The translations under genes and the position numbers were made by a program. 64,000 nt of DNA from Streptomyces aquilus (GTDB taxonomy: Bacteria; Actinomycetota; Actinomycetes; Streptomycetales; Streptomycetaceae), in the NCBI RefSeq assembly GCF_003955715.1, contig NZ_CP034463.1, forward strand, positions 8,308,001 through 8,372,000, given 5' to 3'. Below the pieces are notes generated by a model. The model had not been told where the DNA came from, did not search any database, and was given only the letters and a program-made list of their open reading frames with translations. Below are positions 1-8,409 of the stretch, one piece after another. Within the stretch, counting starts at the first letter, position 1, and each line of letters opens with the position of its first letter.

Positions 1-160
1 GGAAGGTGTCCGCCTTGTCGAGGTGCTCGAACGCCTGGATCTCCCCGGCCTTCGTCGACACCAGCACGGGTTCGTGCCCCGCGTCCACGGCGGCCTGCCA
101 CGGGTCGGTGAGCTCGATCTGCTCGACGCCTTCGGGTGCGGTCAGGAATGCGATACGCAT
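1..160 (-). CDS. DJ-1/PfpI family protein, N-terminal part (runs off left edge)
   Basis: Only the first 53 codons lie in the window. The N-terminus (MRIAFLTAPEGVEQIEL, then AGHEPVLVSTKAGEIQAF) is the opening beta-alpha-beta of the DJ-1/PfpI, class I glutamine-amidotransferase-like fold. Members are stress-linked proteases, deglycases or chaperones in the cytosol. The nucleophile-elbow cysteine would lie beyond the edge, so activity cannot be judged. The start at 160 is supported by a GGAG element just upstream on the minus strand. It lies downstream of the CBS/membrane protein pair on the same strand, 40 bases after the stop at 201, and may be co-transcribed with it. Confidence 0.8.
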   Translation of the reverse strand, partial: MRIAFLTAPEGVEQIELTDPWQAAVDAGHEPVLVSTKAGEIQAFEHLDKADTF

Positions 161-200
161 GATGTCTCCGTCCTTTCGTGGCGAGTCGATGAGTGACGCC

Positions 201-899
201 TCAACGGCACCTGCCGATGGCACGCCGGAGGGCGGTGCCTCGACGTCCCTGGCCGGTGGCACGCCAGTGAGCCTCGTCGCTCGTCGCGCGCTTCTTGCTC
301 CGCCGCGCCGCGCGCCGGCAGCGCAGCAGTTCCTCTCCGTACGGCAGCAGCACACAGGCGCCGATCGCGGCCGTGATGCCCGCGATGTAGCCGCGGGACA
401 GCTGCGGGCGGCGCGGCACCAGCCGCCAGGCGTCCGGATCGCCGCGCCCGCCGCGCAGCAGCGACTTCACCTGGTCCGCGTGCAGACACATCAGTGAGGC
501 CAGCGCGGCGAACGGCAGCGACTCCAGGAAGCTGTGGATGTGCTGCTCGACCGGCCTGACCTCACGCTCGCTGCGCACGGCCGTGCGTACGTCCCACAGC
601 GCGGTGGCCTCGTGCACCGCGGCGCCGCCCAACTGCACCGCGAGCAGCGCCGGGTTGACCTCGTAGCGCAGGGTGGCCGCGATCGGGATGCCGACCTCGG
701 CCATCATCAGGGAGTGGATCAGTGACTCCTTGGTGCCCGCGGTGTCCTCGATGCGGGTCCGCCGGTGCATGACCCAGTCGGCGAGACCGGGCACGAACCA
801 GCTGGGCAGCAGTCCGTAGAGCAGATAGCGGGTGGTGGCCTCGCGGACGTCCACGGCGTTGCCGTAGGCGCTGATCTCGGCGGCGCGGTCCCGGCTCAC
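201..899 (-). CDS. Conserved membrane-associated protein, 232 aa, function unknown
   Basis: The frame is open further upstream, but the GTG at 899 overlaps the stop of the CBS gene as GTGA, which points to translational coupling and sets the start. The protein reads SRDRAAEISAYGNAVDVREA, then a hydrophobic stretch (LLYGLLPSWFVPGLADWVM), HRRTRIEDTAGTKESLIHSL, and a C-terminal membrane segment (YIAGITAAIGACVLLPYG, about residues 166-183) followed by a very basic tail. I do not recognise a catalytic family. Neighbours (CBS protein, PfpI protein, possible sigma-B-type promoter) suggest a general stress role, which is inference only. Confidence 0.75.
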   Translation of the reverse strand: MSRDRAAEISAYGNAVDVREATTRYLLYGLLPSWFVPGLADWVMHRRTRIEDTAGTKESLIHSLMMAEVGIPIAATLRYEVNPALLAVQLGGAAVHEATALWDVRTAVRSEREVRPVEQHIHSFLESLPFAALASLMCLHADQVKSLLRGGRGDPDAWRLVPRRPQLSRGYIAGITAAIGACVLLPYGEELLRCRRAARRSKKRATSDEAHWRATGQGRRGTALRRAIGRCR

Positions 900-1399
900 A
901 GGCCGCCCCGTCCCTGCCGCTCGGACCGGACTCCGGGCGGGCTTCCGCCGTAGCTCCCGGAGTCGGGCGGGGTGCCCGGCCTGCTGTCCGGGTCGGCTCG
1001 GCTGATGTCGGCCAGCACCGAGCCGGGGGCCTCCGCCTCCGCCAGGTCGCCCAGGCTCACCATGCCGACCGGCAGCCCGTCCTCGACGACCGGCAACCGG
1101 CGTACGGCATGCGCCCGCATCAGCGCCGACGCGGCCGTCACCGGGTCCTGCGGGGCGACCAGCACCGGCTCGGCGCTGCACACCGAGCGCACGCTCGTCG
1201 TCAGCGGATCGGCGCCCTCGGCGACCGCCCGTACCGTGATGTCACGGTCGGTGAGCACCCCGACGATCTCCTGGCCGTCGGCCACCACGACATCGCCGAT
1301 GTCCTGCGCCCGCATCAGCTGCGCCGCCTCGACGAGCGAGGCGTCGGGGCGGACCGCGACCACCCCCGGTGTCATGACGTCCCTCACGAATTCAGCCAT
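896..1399 (-). CDS. CBS-pair domain protein, 167 aa
   Basis: Two tandem CBS motifs fill most of the protein: the first begins VRDVMTPGVVAVRPDASL and ends GVLTDRDITVRA, the second begins SVCSAEPVLVAPQDPV and ends GMVSLGDLAE. Such stand-alone CBS pairs bind adenosine nucleotides and act as energy or stress sensors; the ligand here is unknown. The tail after about residue 130 is low-complexity and rich in Ser, Gly and Pro. ATG at 1399 is preceded by GGAGGAAGG; the longer reading frame to 1543 has no ribosome site and is rejected. It overlaps the next gene as GTGA. A sigma-B-like promoter lies at 1475-1499. Confidence 0.88.
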   Translation of the reverse strand: MAEFVRDVMTPGVVAVRPDASLVEAAQLMRAQDIGDVVVADGQEIVGVLTDRDITVRAVAEGADPLTTSVRSVCSAEPVLVAPQDPVTAASALMRAHAVRRLPVVEDGLPVGMVSLGDLAEAEAPGSVLADISRADPDSRPGTPPDSGSYGGSPPGVRSERQGRGGL

Positions 1400-1474
1400 C
1401 ACTGGGGACCTTCCTCCGTCCGTTTCCCGGCCGACGGGGACACCGCGGCCGGAGCCGACCCGACGCCGCCCGCA

Positions 1475-1499
1475 GTACCCCTGGGCCGAGCCCCTATGC
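1475..1499 (-). promoter_or_regulatory. Candidate sigma-B-type promoter for the CBS operon
   Basis: On the minus strand the bases read GCATA, 14 bases, GGGTAC. This fits the Streptomyces sigma-B/F-type pattern GNNTN-N14-16-GGGTAC/T. The -10 element lies about 76 bases before the ATG at 1399. The -35 part of the consensus is loose, so a chance match is possible; the same arrangement with the same spacing upstream of the neighbouring gene (2069-2093) makes it more credible. Confidence 0.45.
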
Positions 1500-1652
1500 G
1501 CGCCGCCCGGCTGACGCGACGAGTTCGCGCCGCCGCGATTCACCGGGGGCCCGAGCGCCCTGCTCGGCGGGGCTCGCGGCGTGGCACGCCGTTCCGGGGG
1601 GCGTCGGTCGGCACGCGTACGCGGGGCGGCGATGAGCCCCCTGCGTGCGCCG

Positions 1653-2033
1653 CTACGCCTGCTCCGCCACCAGCGCCTCGGCCAGTTCCTGGACGGTTCC
1701 GTAGTGCTGCCCGGAAGGGAGCTGTTCCACGGCCTCGACCAGGGGGTCCGGGGCGTACGCGCGGCGCAGGGCGCCGGCCAGGTGCCTCGGGGGCGCCGGG
1801 AACGCGCTGCGCGTCAGATGGCGGGCCAGTTCCTGGCGGACCGTGCCCAGGGACGCGCCGGAGCCGCCCGGTGCCACCGGGCCGCCGGCGAGCTGGGGAT
1901 CGTCGTCGGCGGTCGGCTCGGGGTCGTGCCATTCCTCGGTGCGGGTGGGGTGTCCGGATCGGAGCAGCCCCTGGAGCTCGTGTTTCATCTCGTCGTCGCG
2001 GTGGCGGCTCAGTCGGTCGCTGCCTCGCTGCAT
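1653..2033 (-). CDS. DUF2795-like protein, 126 aa
   Basis: The start at 2033 follows GGAGGG with a 7-base spacing; upstream in-frame ATGs have none. The N-terminal 60 residues are charged and disordered (LSRHRDDEMKHELQGLLRSG). The C-terminal half, GTVRQELARHLTRSAFPA then LVEAVEQLPSGQHYGTVQEL, resembles the short helical DUF2795 repeat common in actinobacteria, whose function is unknown. It sits alone on the minus strand, divergent from a tiny membrane-protein gene, and has a candidate sigma-B-type promoter. Confidence 0.72.
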   Translation of the reverse strand: MQRGSDRLSRHRDDEMKHELQGLLRSGHPTRTEEWHDPEPTADDDPQLAGGPVAPGGSGASLGTVRQELARHLTRSAFPAPPRHLAGALRRAYAPDPLVEAVEQLPSGQHYGTVQELAEALVAEQA

Positions 2034-2068
2034 GACTTTCCCTCCAGAAGTTCGGGGGTGGCCACCGC

Positions 2069-2093
2069 GTACCCGAGCACGCGCCGCCGACAC
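2069..2093 (-). promoter_or_regulatory. Candidate sigma-B-type promoter for the DUF2795-like gene
   Basis: The minus strand reads GTGTC, 14 bases, GGGTAC, the same pattern and spacing as the element at 1475-1499. Transcription would start about 25-30 bases before the ATG at 2033, leaving room for the GGAGGG ribosome site. The sigma gene at 5460 is of the family expected to read such promoters; which sigma factor is used is not shown by the sequence. Confidence 0.5.
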
Positions 2094-2173
2094 GGGGGTT
2101 TGCCTTCCGGTTCGGGGGAGACCCGCCGGACACCCCCCAACGCCCCCCACGCCATCCCGGGGAAGGAACCGTC

Positions 2174-2314
2174 ATGGCGATGTTCGCTGTGCTGATCCCG
2201 TTCGTCATGCTCGGCGTGGTGCTGGCACTGGGCCGCTACGAGGAGCTGCTGCTGCCCGAGAAGCGGGACGAGGTGAGGGAGCTGGTGCCGCTCGCGGAGC
2301 CGCGGGAGAGTTGA
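2174..2314 (+). CDS. Small single-pass membrane protein, 46 aa
   Basis: ATG at 2174 has GGGAAGGAA 5-7 bases upstream. The product starts MAMFAVLIPFVMLGVVLALG (one membrane helix), followed by RYEELLLPEKRDEVRELVPL, an acidic/basic amphipathic tail. The size, ribosome site and helix-plus-charged-tail plan match the small membrane proteins that are widespread and usually unannotated in Streptomyces. It is transcribed divergently from the DUF2795-like gene. No function can be assigned. Confidence 0.75.
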   Translation: MAMFAVLIPFVMLGVVLALGRYEELLLPEKRDEVRELVPLAEPRES

Positions 2315-2436
2315 ACTCCGCGCGGTTTCCCCTCGGTCCAGGGGACTGACACGGTCAAGGTGGGCGTGTAGATTGCGGGCGTCAAGAATCTGCGCACCAT
2401 TGGTGGTTCGACCGTCCGAGTCTCCAGGGGGAGCCC

Positions 2437-3414
2437 ATGCAACGGCGGCGCACACTCGGACTTCTCCTCGCGGCGATGCTCGTCGGCGCCGCCGGCTGCG
2501 GTTCCTCCGACTCCGGCAGCGGCACCGCCTCGCCCGCCGGTAGAGGCAAGACCACGCAGGTGACCGTCGGCATCATCCCCATCATCGACGTGGCACCCCT
2601 GTATCTCGGGCAGAAGAAGGGCTTCTTCGCCGACCGCGGCATCGAGCTGAAGACCGTGACCGCGCAGGGCGGCGCCGCGATCATCCCCGGCGTGGTGAGC
2701 GGGCAGTTCCAGTTCGGGTTCAGCAACACCACGTCGCTGATGATCGCCCAGACGAAGGGCGTCCCGGTCAAGTCCGTGGTCAACGGCGCCGCTTCCAACG
2801 GCAAGGTGGGTGCCGACGTCACCGGTGTCCTCGTCAAGAAGGACAGCTCCATCAAGTCGGCGAAGGACCTCGCCGGACACACCGTCGCGGTCAACACCCT
2901 TCAGAACATCGGGAGTACGACGGTCAGGGAGTCCGTGCGCAAGGCGGGCGGCGACCCCGACAAGGTGAAGTTCGTCGAGATCCCCTTCGACCAGATGCCC
3001 GCCGCCCTCGACGGCGGACGCGTCGACGCCGCCTGGATGGGCGACCCGGCCAAGTCCATCGCCGAACAGCAGGGCGCCCGTATCGTGGCGTCCCCGTTCG
3101 CCGAGACCGACCCGAAGCTGACCGTGGCGACGTACTTCACCTCGACCCAGATCACCCAGCGCAACCCCGGGTTGGTGAAGAAGTTCACCGAGGCGATGGC
3201 CGAGTCGCTGGAGTACGCCTCCCGGCATCCCGACGAGGCGCGGCAGATCCTCACCACCTACACCAAGATCGACGCGAGCCTGCTGGACACGCTCACCCTG
3301 CCCGCCTGGCCCGCCGAGGTCGACACGGCCTCCCTGGAGAAGCTGGCCTCCCTCGGCGAACAGGACGGCCTCTTCGGCGACAAGAAGCCGGACATCCAGG
3401 CGCTGTTCTCGTGA
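2437..3414 (+). CDS. ABC transporter substrate-binding lipoprotein, NMT1/SsuA type
   Basis: 325 aa with a lipoprotein signal peptide: MQRRR, a hydrophobic stretch and the lipobox GAAGC, with acylated Cys21, then a Ser/Gly linker. The mature part opens VTVGIIPIIDVAPLYLGQKKGFF, the signature of the NMT1/SsuA/TauA-like group that binds small molecules such as thiamine precursors, sulfonates or nitrate-like ligands; FGFSNTTSLMIAQ and DAAWMGDPAKSIAEQQ line the cleft in this family. No permease or ATPase gene is adjacent: a sigma-B-type region lies upstream and an opposing gene ends 6 bases downstream. It must work with distantly encoded subunits. Ligand unknown. Confidence 0.88.
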   Translation: MQRRRTLGLLLAAMLVGAAGCGSSDSGSGTASPAGRGKTTQVTVGIIPIIDVAPLYLGQKKGFFADRGIELKTVTAQGGAAIIPGVVSGQFQFGFSNTTSLMIAQTKGVPVKSVVNGAASNGKVGADVTGVLVKKDSSIKSAKDLAGHTVAVNTLQNIGSTTVRESVRKAGGDPDKVKFVEIPFDQMPAALDGGRVDAAWMGDPAKSIAEQQGARIVASPFAETDPKLTVATYFTSTQITQRNPGLVKKFTEAMAESLEYASRHPDEARQILTTYTKIDASLLDTLTLPAWPAEVDTASLEKLASLGEQDGLFGDKKPDIQALFS

Positions 3415-3420
3415 CGCCGT

Positions 3421-5217
3421 CTACTTCTTGTCCCGGCCCGGCAGGAACTCCTGCACCTTCGCCTTCAGCCCCTGCTTGATCATCGACCCGCGGTCCGCGT
3501 CGCCCTTGAGGATCGACGCGGCCGTCGCCTCCATCTGGTCCCAGGTCGCGTGCGGCGGGATCGGCGGTACGGCCGGGTCGGTGAGGAACTCGATCACCGC
3601 GGGCCCGTCCGCCTCAAGACCCGCACGCCAGCCCGCCTCGACGTCCTCGGGCTTCTCCACCCGGATGCCGGTCAGCCCGAGCGAGCGGGCGAACGCGGCG
3701 TACTGCACGTCCGGCAGCTCCTGCGAGGGCAGGAAGGACGGGGCGCCCTCCATGGCCCGCATCTCCCAGGTGACCTGGTTGAGGTCGCGGTTGTTGAACA
3801 CCCCGATCACCAGCCGGGGGTCCTCCCACAGGTCCTTGTACTTCGCCGCGGTGATGAGCTCCGCGAGGCCGTTCATCTGCATCGCCCCGTCCCCGACCAG
3901 CGCGATCGCCGGCCGGTCGGGATGCGCGAACTTCGCGCCGATGGCGTACGGCACCCCGCAGCCCATCGTCGCCAGCGTGCCGGACAGCGAGGAGCGCATG
4001 CCGGGCCGCATCGTCAGATGGCGGGCGTACCAGTTGGCCGCCGACCCCGAGTCGGAGGAGACGATCGCGTTGCCGGGCAGCAGCGGGTCCAGGGCGGCGG
4101 CCACGTACTCCGGGTTGATCGGGTCGGCCGACAGCTCCGCCCGCCGCCCCATCACCTCACGCCAGCGCCGCACGTTGTCGCACACCGTGTCGTACCACTG
4201 ACGCCCGCGCTCCGCGCCGTTCAGCAGCGGGATCAGCCGCTCCAGCGTCGCCTTCGCGTCGCCGACGAGATTCACCTCGTACGGATAACGCATCCCGACC
4301 ATGTGCGGGTCGATGTCGATCTGCACCCCGCGCGCCTTGCCGAACTCCGGCATGAACTGCGTGTAGGGGAAGGACGATCCGATGGTCAGCAGGGTGTCGC
4401 AGTCCCGCATCAGCTCGTACGACGGACGCGTGCCGAGCAGCCCGATCGAGCCGGTGACGTACGGGAGTTCGTCGCTGAGCACGTCCTTGCCGAGGAGCGC
4501 CTTGGCGACGCCGGCGCCCAGCAGCTCGGCGATCCGCTCCACCTCCGCCCGCGCCCCCGCCGCGCCCTGACCGACCAACACGGCGACCTTGTCACCGGAG
4601 TTGAGGATCTCGGCGGCCCGGTTCAGGGACTCCTCGGACGGCACGGCCGTCCACGCGCTGCGGTCCAGGCTGGAGGGGACCATCTTGAACTCGTGCGTGG
4701 GCGGCGAGTAGTCGAGCTCCTGGACGTCGCCCGGAATGATGATCGCCGTGGGTGCGCGGCGGGCGTACGCGGTGCGCAGCGCCCGGTCCAGCACGTTCGG
4801 CAGCTGCTCGGGGACCGTCACCGTCTCCACGAAGTCCGAGGCGACGTCCTTGAACAGCGTGTGCAGGTCGACCTCCTGCTGGTACGAGCCGCCCATCGCG
4901 GTGCGGTGCGTCTGGCCGACGATCGCCAGCACCGGCACATGGTCCAGCTTCGCGTCGTACAGGCCGTTGAGGAGATGGATCGCGCCGGGCCCCGACGTCG
5001 CCGCGCACACTCCGACGCGGCCGCTGAACTTCGCGTAACCGACCGCCTCGAACGCCGACATCTCCTCGTGCCGCGACTGCACGAACCGCGGCTGGTTCTC
5101 GGCCCGGCCCCACGCGGCGAGCAGGCCGTTGATGCCGTCGCCGGGATAGCCGAACACATGCTCCACACCCCATTCGCGCAGCCGCTCGAGGATGTGGTCG
5201 GAGACCTTGGTGCTCAT
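3421..5217 (-). CDS. ThDP-dependent pyruvate oxidase/dehydrogenase-like enzyme
   Basis: 598 aa, three-domain ThDP fold of the POX/AHAS group. The N-terminal PYR domain carries GYPGDGINGL and the activating Glu in SRHEEMSAF (about Glu51). The central domain would bind FAD. The C-terminal PP domain has the ThDP-Mg motif GDGAMQMNG ... VIGVFNNRDLNQVTWE. The closest known functions are pyruvate:quinone oxidoreductase (PoxB, pyruvate to acetate plus CO2 at the membrane) or pyruvate oxidase; acetolactate synthase is less likely because the gene is solitary. ATG at 5217 follows GGGAGG; the longer frame to 5244 is not needed. It faces the lipoprotein gene, ending 6 bases from it. Confidence 0.85.
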   Translation of the reverse strand: MSTKVSDHILERLREWGVEHVFGYPGDGINGLLAAWGRAENQPRFVQSRHEEMSAFEAVGYAKFSGRVGVCAATSGPGAIHLLNGLYDAKLDHVPVLAIVGQTHRTAMGGSYQQEVDLHTLFKDVASDFVETVTVPEQLPNVLDRALRTAYARRAPTAIIIPGDVQELDYSPPTHEFKMVPSSLDRSAWTAVPSEESLNRAAEILNSGDKVAVLVGQGAAGARAEVERIAELLGAGVAKALLGKDVLSDELPYVTGSIGLLGTRPSYELMRDCDTLLTIGSSFPYTQFMPEFGKARGVQIDIDPHMVGMRYPYEVNLVGDAKATLERLIPLLNGAERGRQWYDTVCDNVRRWREVMGRRAELSADPINPEYVAAALDPLLPGNAIVSSDSGSAANWYARHLTMRPGMRSSLSGTLATMGCGVPYAIGAKFAHPDRPAIALVGDGAMQMNGLAELITAAKYKDLWEDPRLVIGVFNNRDLNQVTWEMRAMEGAPSFLPSQELPDVQYAAFARSLGLTGIRVEKPEDVEAGWRAGLEADGPAVIEFLTDPAVPPIPPHATWDQMEATAASILKGDADRGSMIKQGLKAKVQEFLPGRDKK

Positions 5218-5265
5218 GGAGAAAACCTCCCGGACGTCGGACATGCACAGGCAGCGCCTTCCGAG

Positions 5266-5290
5266 TCACCCCAGGGCGCCCGGGAAAACC
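5266..5290 (-). promoter_or_regulatory. Weak candidate sigma-B-type promoter for the ThDP enzyme gene
   Basis: On the minus strand GGTTT, 14 bases, GGGTGA lies 49-73 bases before the start at 5217. It matches four of six -10 positions of the sigma-B consensus and the loose -35. It is listed because two neighbouring minus-strand genes have better matches; alone it would not be convincing. Confidence 0.25.
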
Positions 5291-5459
5291 TGCGCCCGGG
5301 TTTGCGGGCGGGGGCCGGGGGCAGGCGCACGGTCAGTGCTTCGGACAGGAGGCACGTCCGTGGGAGCGGCCACTCGCCGCCACGGCTGCGCCTGTCCGGG
5401 CCGGCCTTCCCGCGGTGACCGTGCAACCCAGCGCACGACCAAGGGAGTTGCGACGCATC

Positions 5460-6254
5460 ATGTCCACGCGTACGAGCGCGAAGCATCACCCGCATGACGA
5501 CGCCCCCGACACCGCGGACGCCTTCCGGCGGCTGGCCGCACTGCCCGACGGTCCCGAGCGCGACACCCTGCGCGGCGAGATCATCGAGGCCTGGCTGCCC
5601 ATGGCCGACCGGCTCGCGGGACGGTTCCGCAGCCGCGGCGAGAGCTTCGAGGACCTGCGCCAGGTGGCGGCCCTCGGCCTGGTCAAGGCCGTCGACCGCT
5701 ACGACCCCGAGCTCGGCAACGCCTTCGAGAGCTACGCCGTGCCCACCATCACCGGCGAGATAAAGCGCCACTTCCGCGACCACATGTGGACGCTGCACGT
5801 GCCGCGCCGGGTGCAGGAGCTGCGCAACCGGGTGCGGTTCGCGAGCCAGGACCTGTCCCAGACCATCCCCGGCCGCCGGCCCACCGTCGCGGAGATCGCC
5901 GAGCACGCGCGGATGAGCGAGGAGGACGTGCTGGTCGGGCTGGAGGCGCTGGAGAGCTTCACGGCGCTGTCGCTGGACGCGGAGCTGCCCGGCAGCGAGG
6001 ACGGGTACTCGCTGAGCGACGCGCTGGGGTCGCCGGATCCGGCGCTGGAGACGGTGGTGGACCGGGAGTCGGTCGCACCGCGACTCGCCGCGCTGCCTGA
6101 GCGGGAGCGGGCGATCTTGTACATGCGGTTCTTCGGGGACATGACGCAGAGCCGGATCGCCGAGCAGTTGGGGATCTCGCAGATGCATGTGTCGCGGCTG
6201 ATCAGCCGGTGTTGCGGGAAGGTGCGGGAGCAGGTTCTGAGGGACGCGGTGTAG
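5460..6254 (+). CDS. SigB/SigF-family RNA polymerase sigma factor
   Basis: 264 aa. Region 2 is clear (DRLAGRFRSRGESFEDLRQVAALGLVKAV... FESYAVPTITGEIKRHFRD), region 3 follows (PTVAEIAEHARMSEEDV), and region 4 ends with a helix-turn-helix (MTQSRIAEQLGISQMHVSRL). This is the SigB/SigF/SigG subfamily used in Streptomyces for stress and sporulation. ATG 5460 is preceded by AAGGGAG at about 12 bases; an upstream in-frame GTG at 5415 is possible. No anti-sigma kinase or anti-anti-sigma gene is adjacent, so control must come from elsewhere. Candidate target promoters lie at 1475 and 2069. Confidence 0.92.
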   Translation: MSTRTSAKHHPHDDAPDTADAFRRLAALPDGPERDTLRGEIIEAWLPMADRLAGRFRSRGESFEDLRQVAALGLVKAVDRYDPELGNAFESYAVPTITGEIKRHFRDHMWTLHVPRRVQELRNRVRFASQDLSQTIPGRRPTVAEIAEHARMSEEDVLVGLEALESFTALSLDAELPGSEDGYSLSDALGSPDPALETVVDRESVAPRLAALPERERAILYMRFFGDMTQSRIAEQLGISQMHVSRLISRCCGKVREQVLRDAV

Positions 6255-6390
6255 ACCCCCGCGCCCCTGGGGGAGTTCACCCAGTCGGCGTCTATCTGTC
6301 CCGCTAATGGGGCTCCGGCGCGCGCGTCCTCCGTGTGTGCGGGCTGTGATGGGTGCAGTGACCCTGTCCGCGGTCTAAGGAGCCCCCCTC

Positions 6391-6996
6391 ATGCGCCGCA
6401 CCGTGCGTGCCCTGTCCGTCGTCGTTCTGGCGGGTGCCGCTTTCGGCGGTGTCGTGCCCGTCGCTGTCGCGGACCCCGCTGCCGAGGTCAGCCCCGCCAG
6501 CGTCGAGCCGGAAGGCAGCGTCACCGTCTCGGTCTCCTGCGACCCGGTCGGCGGTACCGCGCCCGCGACCATCGAGGCCACGTCCCAGGCCTTCGGCGAA
6601 GAGGCAGTGCAGCTCCAGCGCGTGCCCGGGAACGACGCCGCGGCCGGGCCCGCCTATCGGGGGACCGCGCGGATCGCGTCCGGGGAGGACTACGGGGACG
6701 ACTCGGCGTGGACCGTGGACGGGGCGTGTCCGGCGGAGGCCGGGGCGCAGGGCAGGCCGTGGAGCGCCACCTTCGACGTGACCGACGGCGGCGGTACGGG
6801 GCACGGCTGCACCGAGCCGCGGGTCGAGCCGTGCGCCAGTACCAGCGCGCCGGTCCAGCGAGGCGTGCACGCCGGCACGGGCGGGGCCTTCACCGACTCC
6901 GTGCCGGCGCTGGTCGCGGGCGGTGTGCTCATCGCGGGCGCCCTCGGCGGTGCCGTGTACCGGGTGCGCCGCAGGACGCCGCGCGGGGAGGCCTGA
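6391..6996 (+). CDS. Secreted, membrane-anchored surface protein, 201 aa
   Basis: A Sec signal peptide (MRRTVRALSVVVLAGAAFGG, cleavage near AVA-DP) is followed by an extracellular domain of about 130 residues with Cys residues (VSCDPVGG, DGACPAE, GHGCTEPRVEPCAS) that may form disulfides, and a C-terminal membrane helix (VPALVAGGVLIAGALGGAVY) with a basic VRRRTPRG tail. That is the plan of a membrane-anchored envelope protein. There is no LPxTG motif, so sortase attachment is unlikely. I do not recognise the domain. Confidence 0.82.
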   Translation: MRRTVRALSVVVLAGAAFGGVVPVAVADPAAEVSPASVEPEGSVTVSVSCDPVGGTAPATIEATSQAFGEEAVQLQRVPGNDAAAGPAYRGTARIASGEDYGDDSAWTVDGACPAEAGAQGRPWSATFDVTDGGGTGHGCTEPRVEPCASTSAPVQRGVHAGTGGAFTDSVPALVAGGVLIAGALGGAVYRVRRRTPRGEA

Positions 6997-7047
6997 GGCG
7001 GTCCCGCGGGGCCGGTGTGACCGGCGCAACTTGAGCGGAACCCCATC

Positions 7048-7090
7048 GGCGTGCGCCACCCTGGGTACGCGAAGCGTGGCGGCGCACGCC
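7048..7090. repeat. Inverted repeat / RNA hairpin before the aminotransferase-like gene
   Basis: GGCGTGCGCCAC at 7048-7059 is complementary to the GTGGC...GGCGCACGCC segment at 7076-7090, giving a 12-bp stem with a 3-base bulge and a 16-base loop. It lies 51 bases after the surface-protein stop and 72 bases before the next start, so it could end the first transcript or structure the leader of the second. Confidence 0.45.
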
Positions 7091-7161
7091 CCTCGCCGTA
7101 CCCGCCGAAAGGACAGGACCCCCCACGGCCCCGCGACACAGCAGCTCACCCGGAGGTACGG

Positions 7162-8409
7162 ATGCGGCGCACGGACCCGGAAGGCCACGGCCCGGTCCGC
7201 TACGGCCCGCCGCTGCCGGACGACGGGCTGCCCGTGCTGCCCGAGCTGTCGGCCGTGCTCGCCGCGGCGGCGGCTCAGGGCGGCAGCGAACCCGTAGGGG
7301 GCGGTTCCGGGCTGCTGGACGCGGCGTGCGGCTACTGGGCCCGGCGTGGACTGTCCGCCGGGCCCGAGCGCGTCGTGGCGGCCCCCGGCGCCCCGTCCCT
7401 GCTGCTCGCGCTGACCGCCGCCCTCGGCGGTGACGTCCTGGTGCCCCGGCCCTGCGCGGCCTGGTGGGCGCCGTACGCACGCCTGTTGGGAAGACCCGTC
7501 TTCCACGTGGCGACACCGGCGGAGTGCGGCGGTGTCCCGGACCCGTACGCCCTGCTGGAGACCGTGCGCCGGGTGCGGGAGGAGGGCGGTGACCCGCGGC
7601 TGCTCGTGCTGTCCGTGGCCGACGACCCCACCGCCACCGTGGCGCCGCCCGAGGTGCTGCACGAGGCCGTGGAGGCCGCCGCTGGTGAGGGCCTGCACCT
7701 GGTCAGTGACGAGACCTGGCGCGACACCGTGCACGCACCGCACGACACCATGTGGCTGAGCCCCGCCGAGATGCTGCCCGACCGGGTCACCGTCGTCACC
7801 GACCTGGCCGGCGCCCTGCTGCCGCCGGGCTGGCCCGCCGCGATCGCCCGCTTCCCCGAAGGGGACGTCGGTGACGGCCTCCACGCGCGCGTGCTCGACG
7901 TGCTCACCGCCCTCGGCGCCCGGGTGGCCGCCCCCGTGGCCGCCGCGGCCTGCTACGCGCTGCCGGAGCCCGCGCCCGTGACCGACCGCGTCGGCGCCGC
8001 CGTACGCCTGCACGCGCGCGTGGCCGCCGCCGCGCACACCGCCGTCGTCTCGGCCGGCGCCCTGGCCCGGCCCCCGCAGGCCGGCCGCCATCTCTACGTC
8101 GACCTCGGCCCGCTGCGCTCCGCGCTCGGCGCGCACGGCGTCGGCGACGCCCAGGACCTGGAGGAGTTCCTCGCCGCCCGGCTCGGGATGCCGGCCCCCG
8201 GCGGTCATCGCTTCGGCGACGACCTGGGGGCGCTGCGGGTGCGGTTGTCGACCGGGGCGTTGCTCGCCGGGACGAACGGGGAACTCGAGGAATGCCTCAG
8301 TTCGACCACACCGTTGGAACTGCCACACGTGCACCGTGCGTTGATCACTTTGAAGTCGGTCTTCGACGATCTCCGCGACGACGCTCAGCGATGGGAGCCT
8401 CCTCGATGA
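7162..8409 (+). CDS. Aminotransferase class I/II-like protein lacking the PLP lysine
   Basis: 415 aa; ATG 7162 follows GGAGG with 5 bases spacing. The fold-type I aminotransferase order is visible: GGGSGLLDAACGYWARRGL, APGAPSLLLALTAAL (cofactor phosphate region), ADDPTATVAPPEVL (where NPxNPTG is usual) and VSDETWRD (residues 181-188, cofactor-ring Asp region). At the place of the Schiff-base SxSK motif the sequence is VTDLAGALLPPGW (212-224): no lysine, and the usual Arg after PGW is Pro. It is therefore probably not a normal PLP transaminase. Its stop overlaps the next start as ATGA, so it is translationally coupled to the NAPE-PLD-like hydrolase. Confidence 0.8.
   Translation: MRRTDPEGHGPVRYGPPLPDDGLPVLPELSAVLAAAAAQGGSEPVGGGSGLLDAACGYWARRGLSAGPERVVAAPGAPSLLLALTAALGGDVLVPRPCAAWWAPYARLLGRPVFHVATPAECGGVPDPYALLETVRRVREEGGDPRLLVLSVADDPTATVAPPEVLHEAVEAAAGEGLHLVSDETWRDTVHAPHDTMWLSPAEMLPDRVTVVTDLAGALLPPGWPAAIARFPEGDVGDGLHARVLDVLTALGARVAAPVAAAACYALPEPAPVTDRVGAAVRLHARVAAAAHTAVVSAGALARPPQAGRHLYVDLGPLRSALGAHGVGDAQDLEEFLAARLGMPAPGGHRFGDDLGALRVRLSTGALLAGTNGELEECLSSTTPLELPHVHRALITLKSVFDDLRDDAQRWEPPR

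Noticed and set aside
6256..6273. Terminator after the sigma-factor gene
   Set aside because: Only a 5-bp CCCCC/GGGGG stem; too weak to call.
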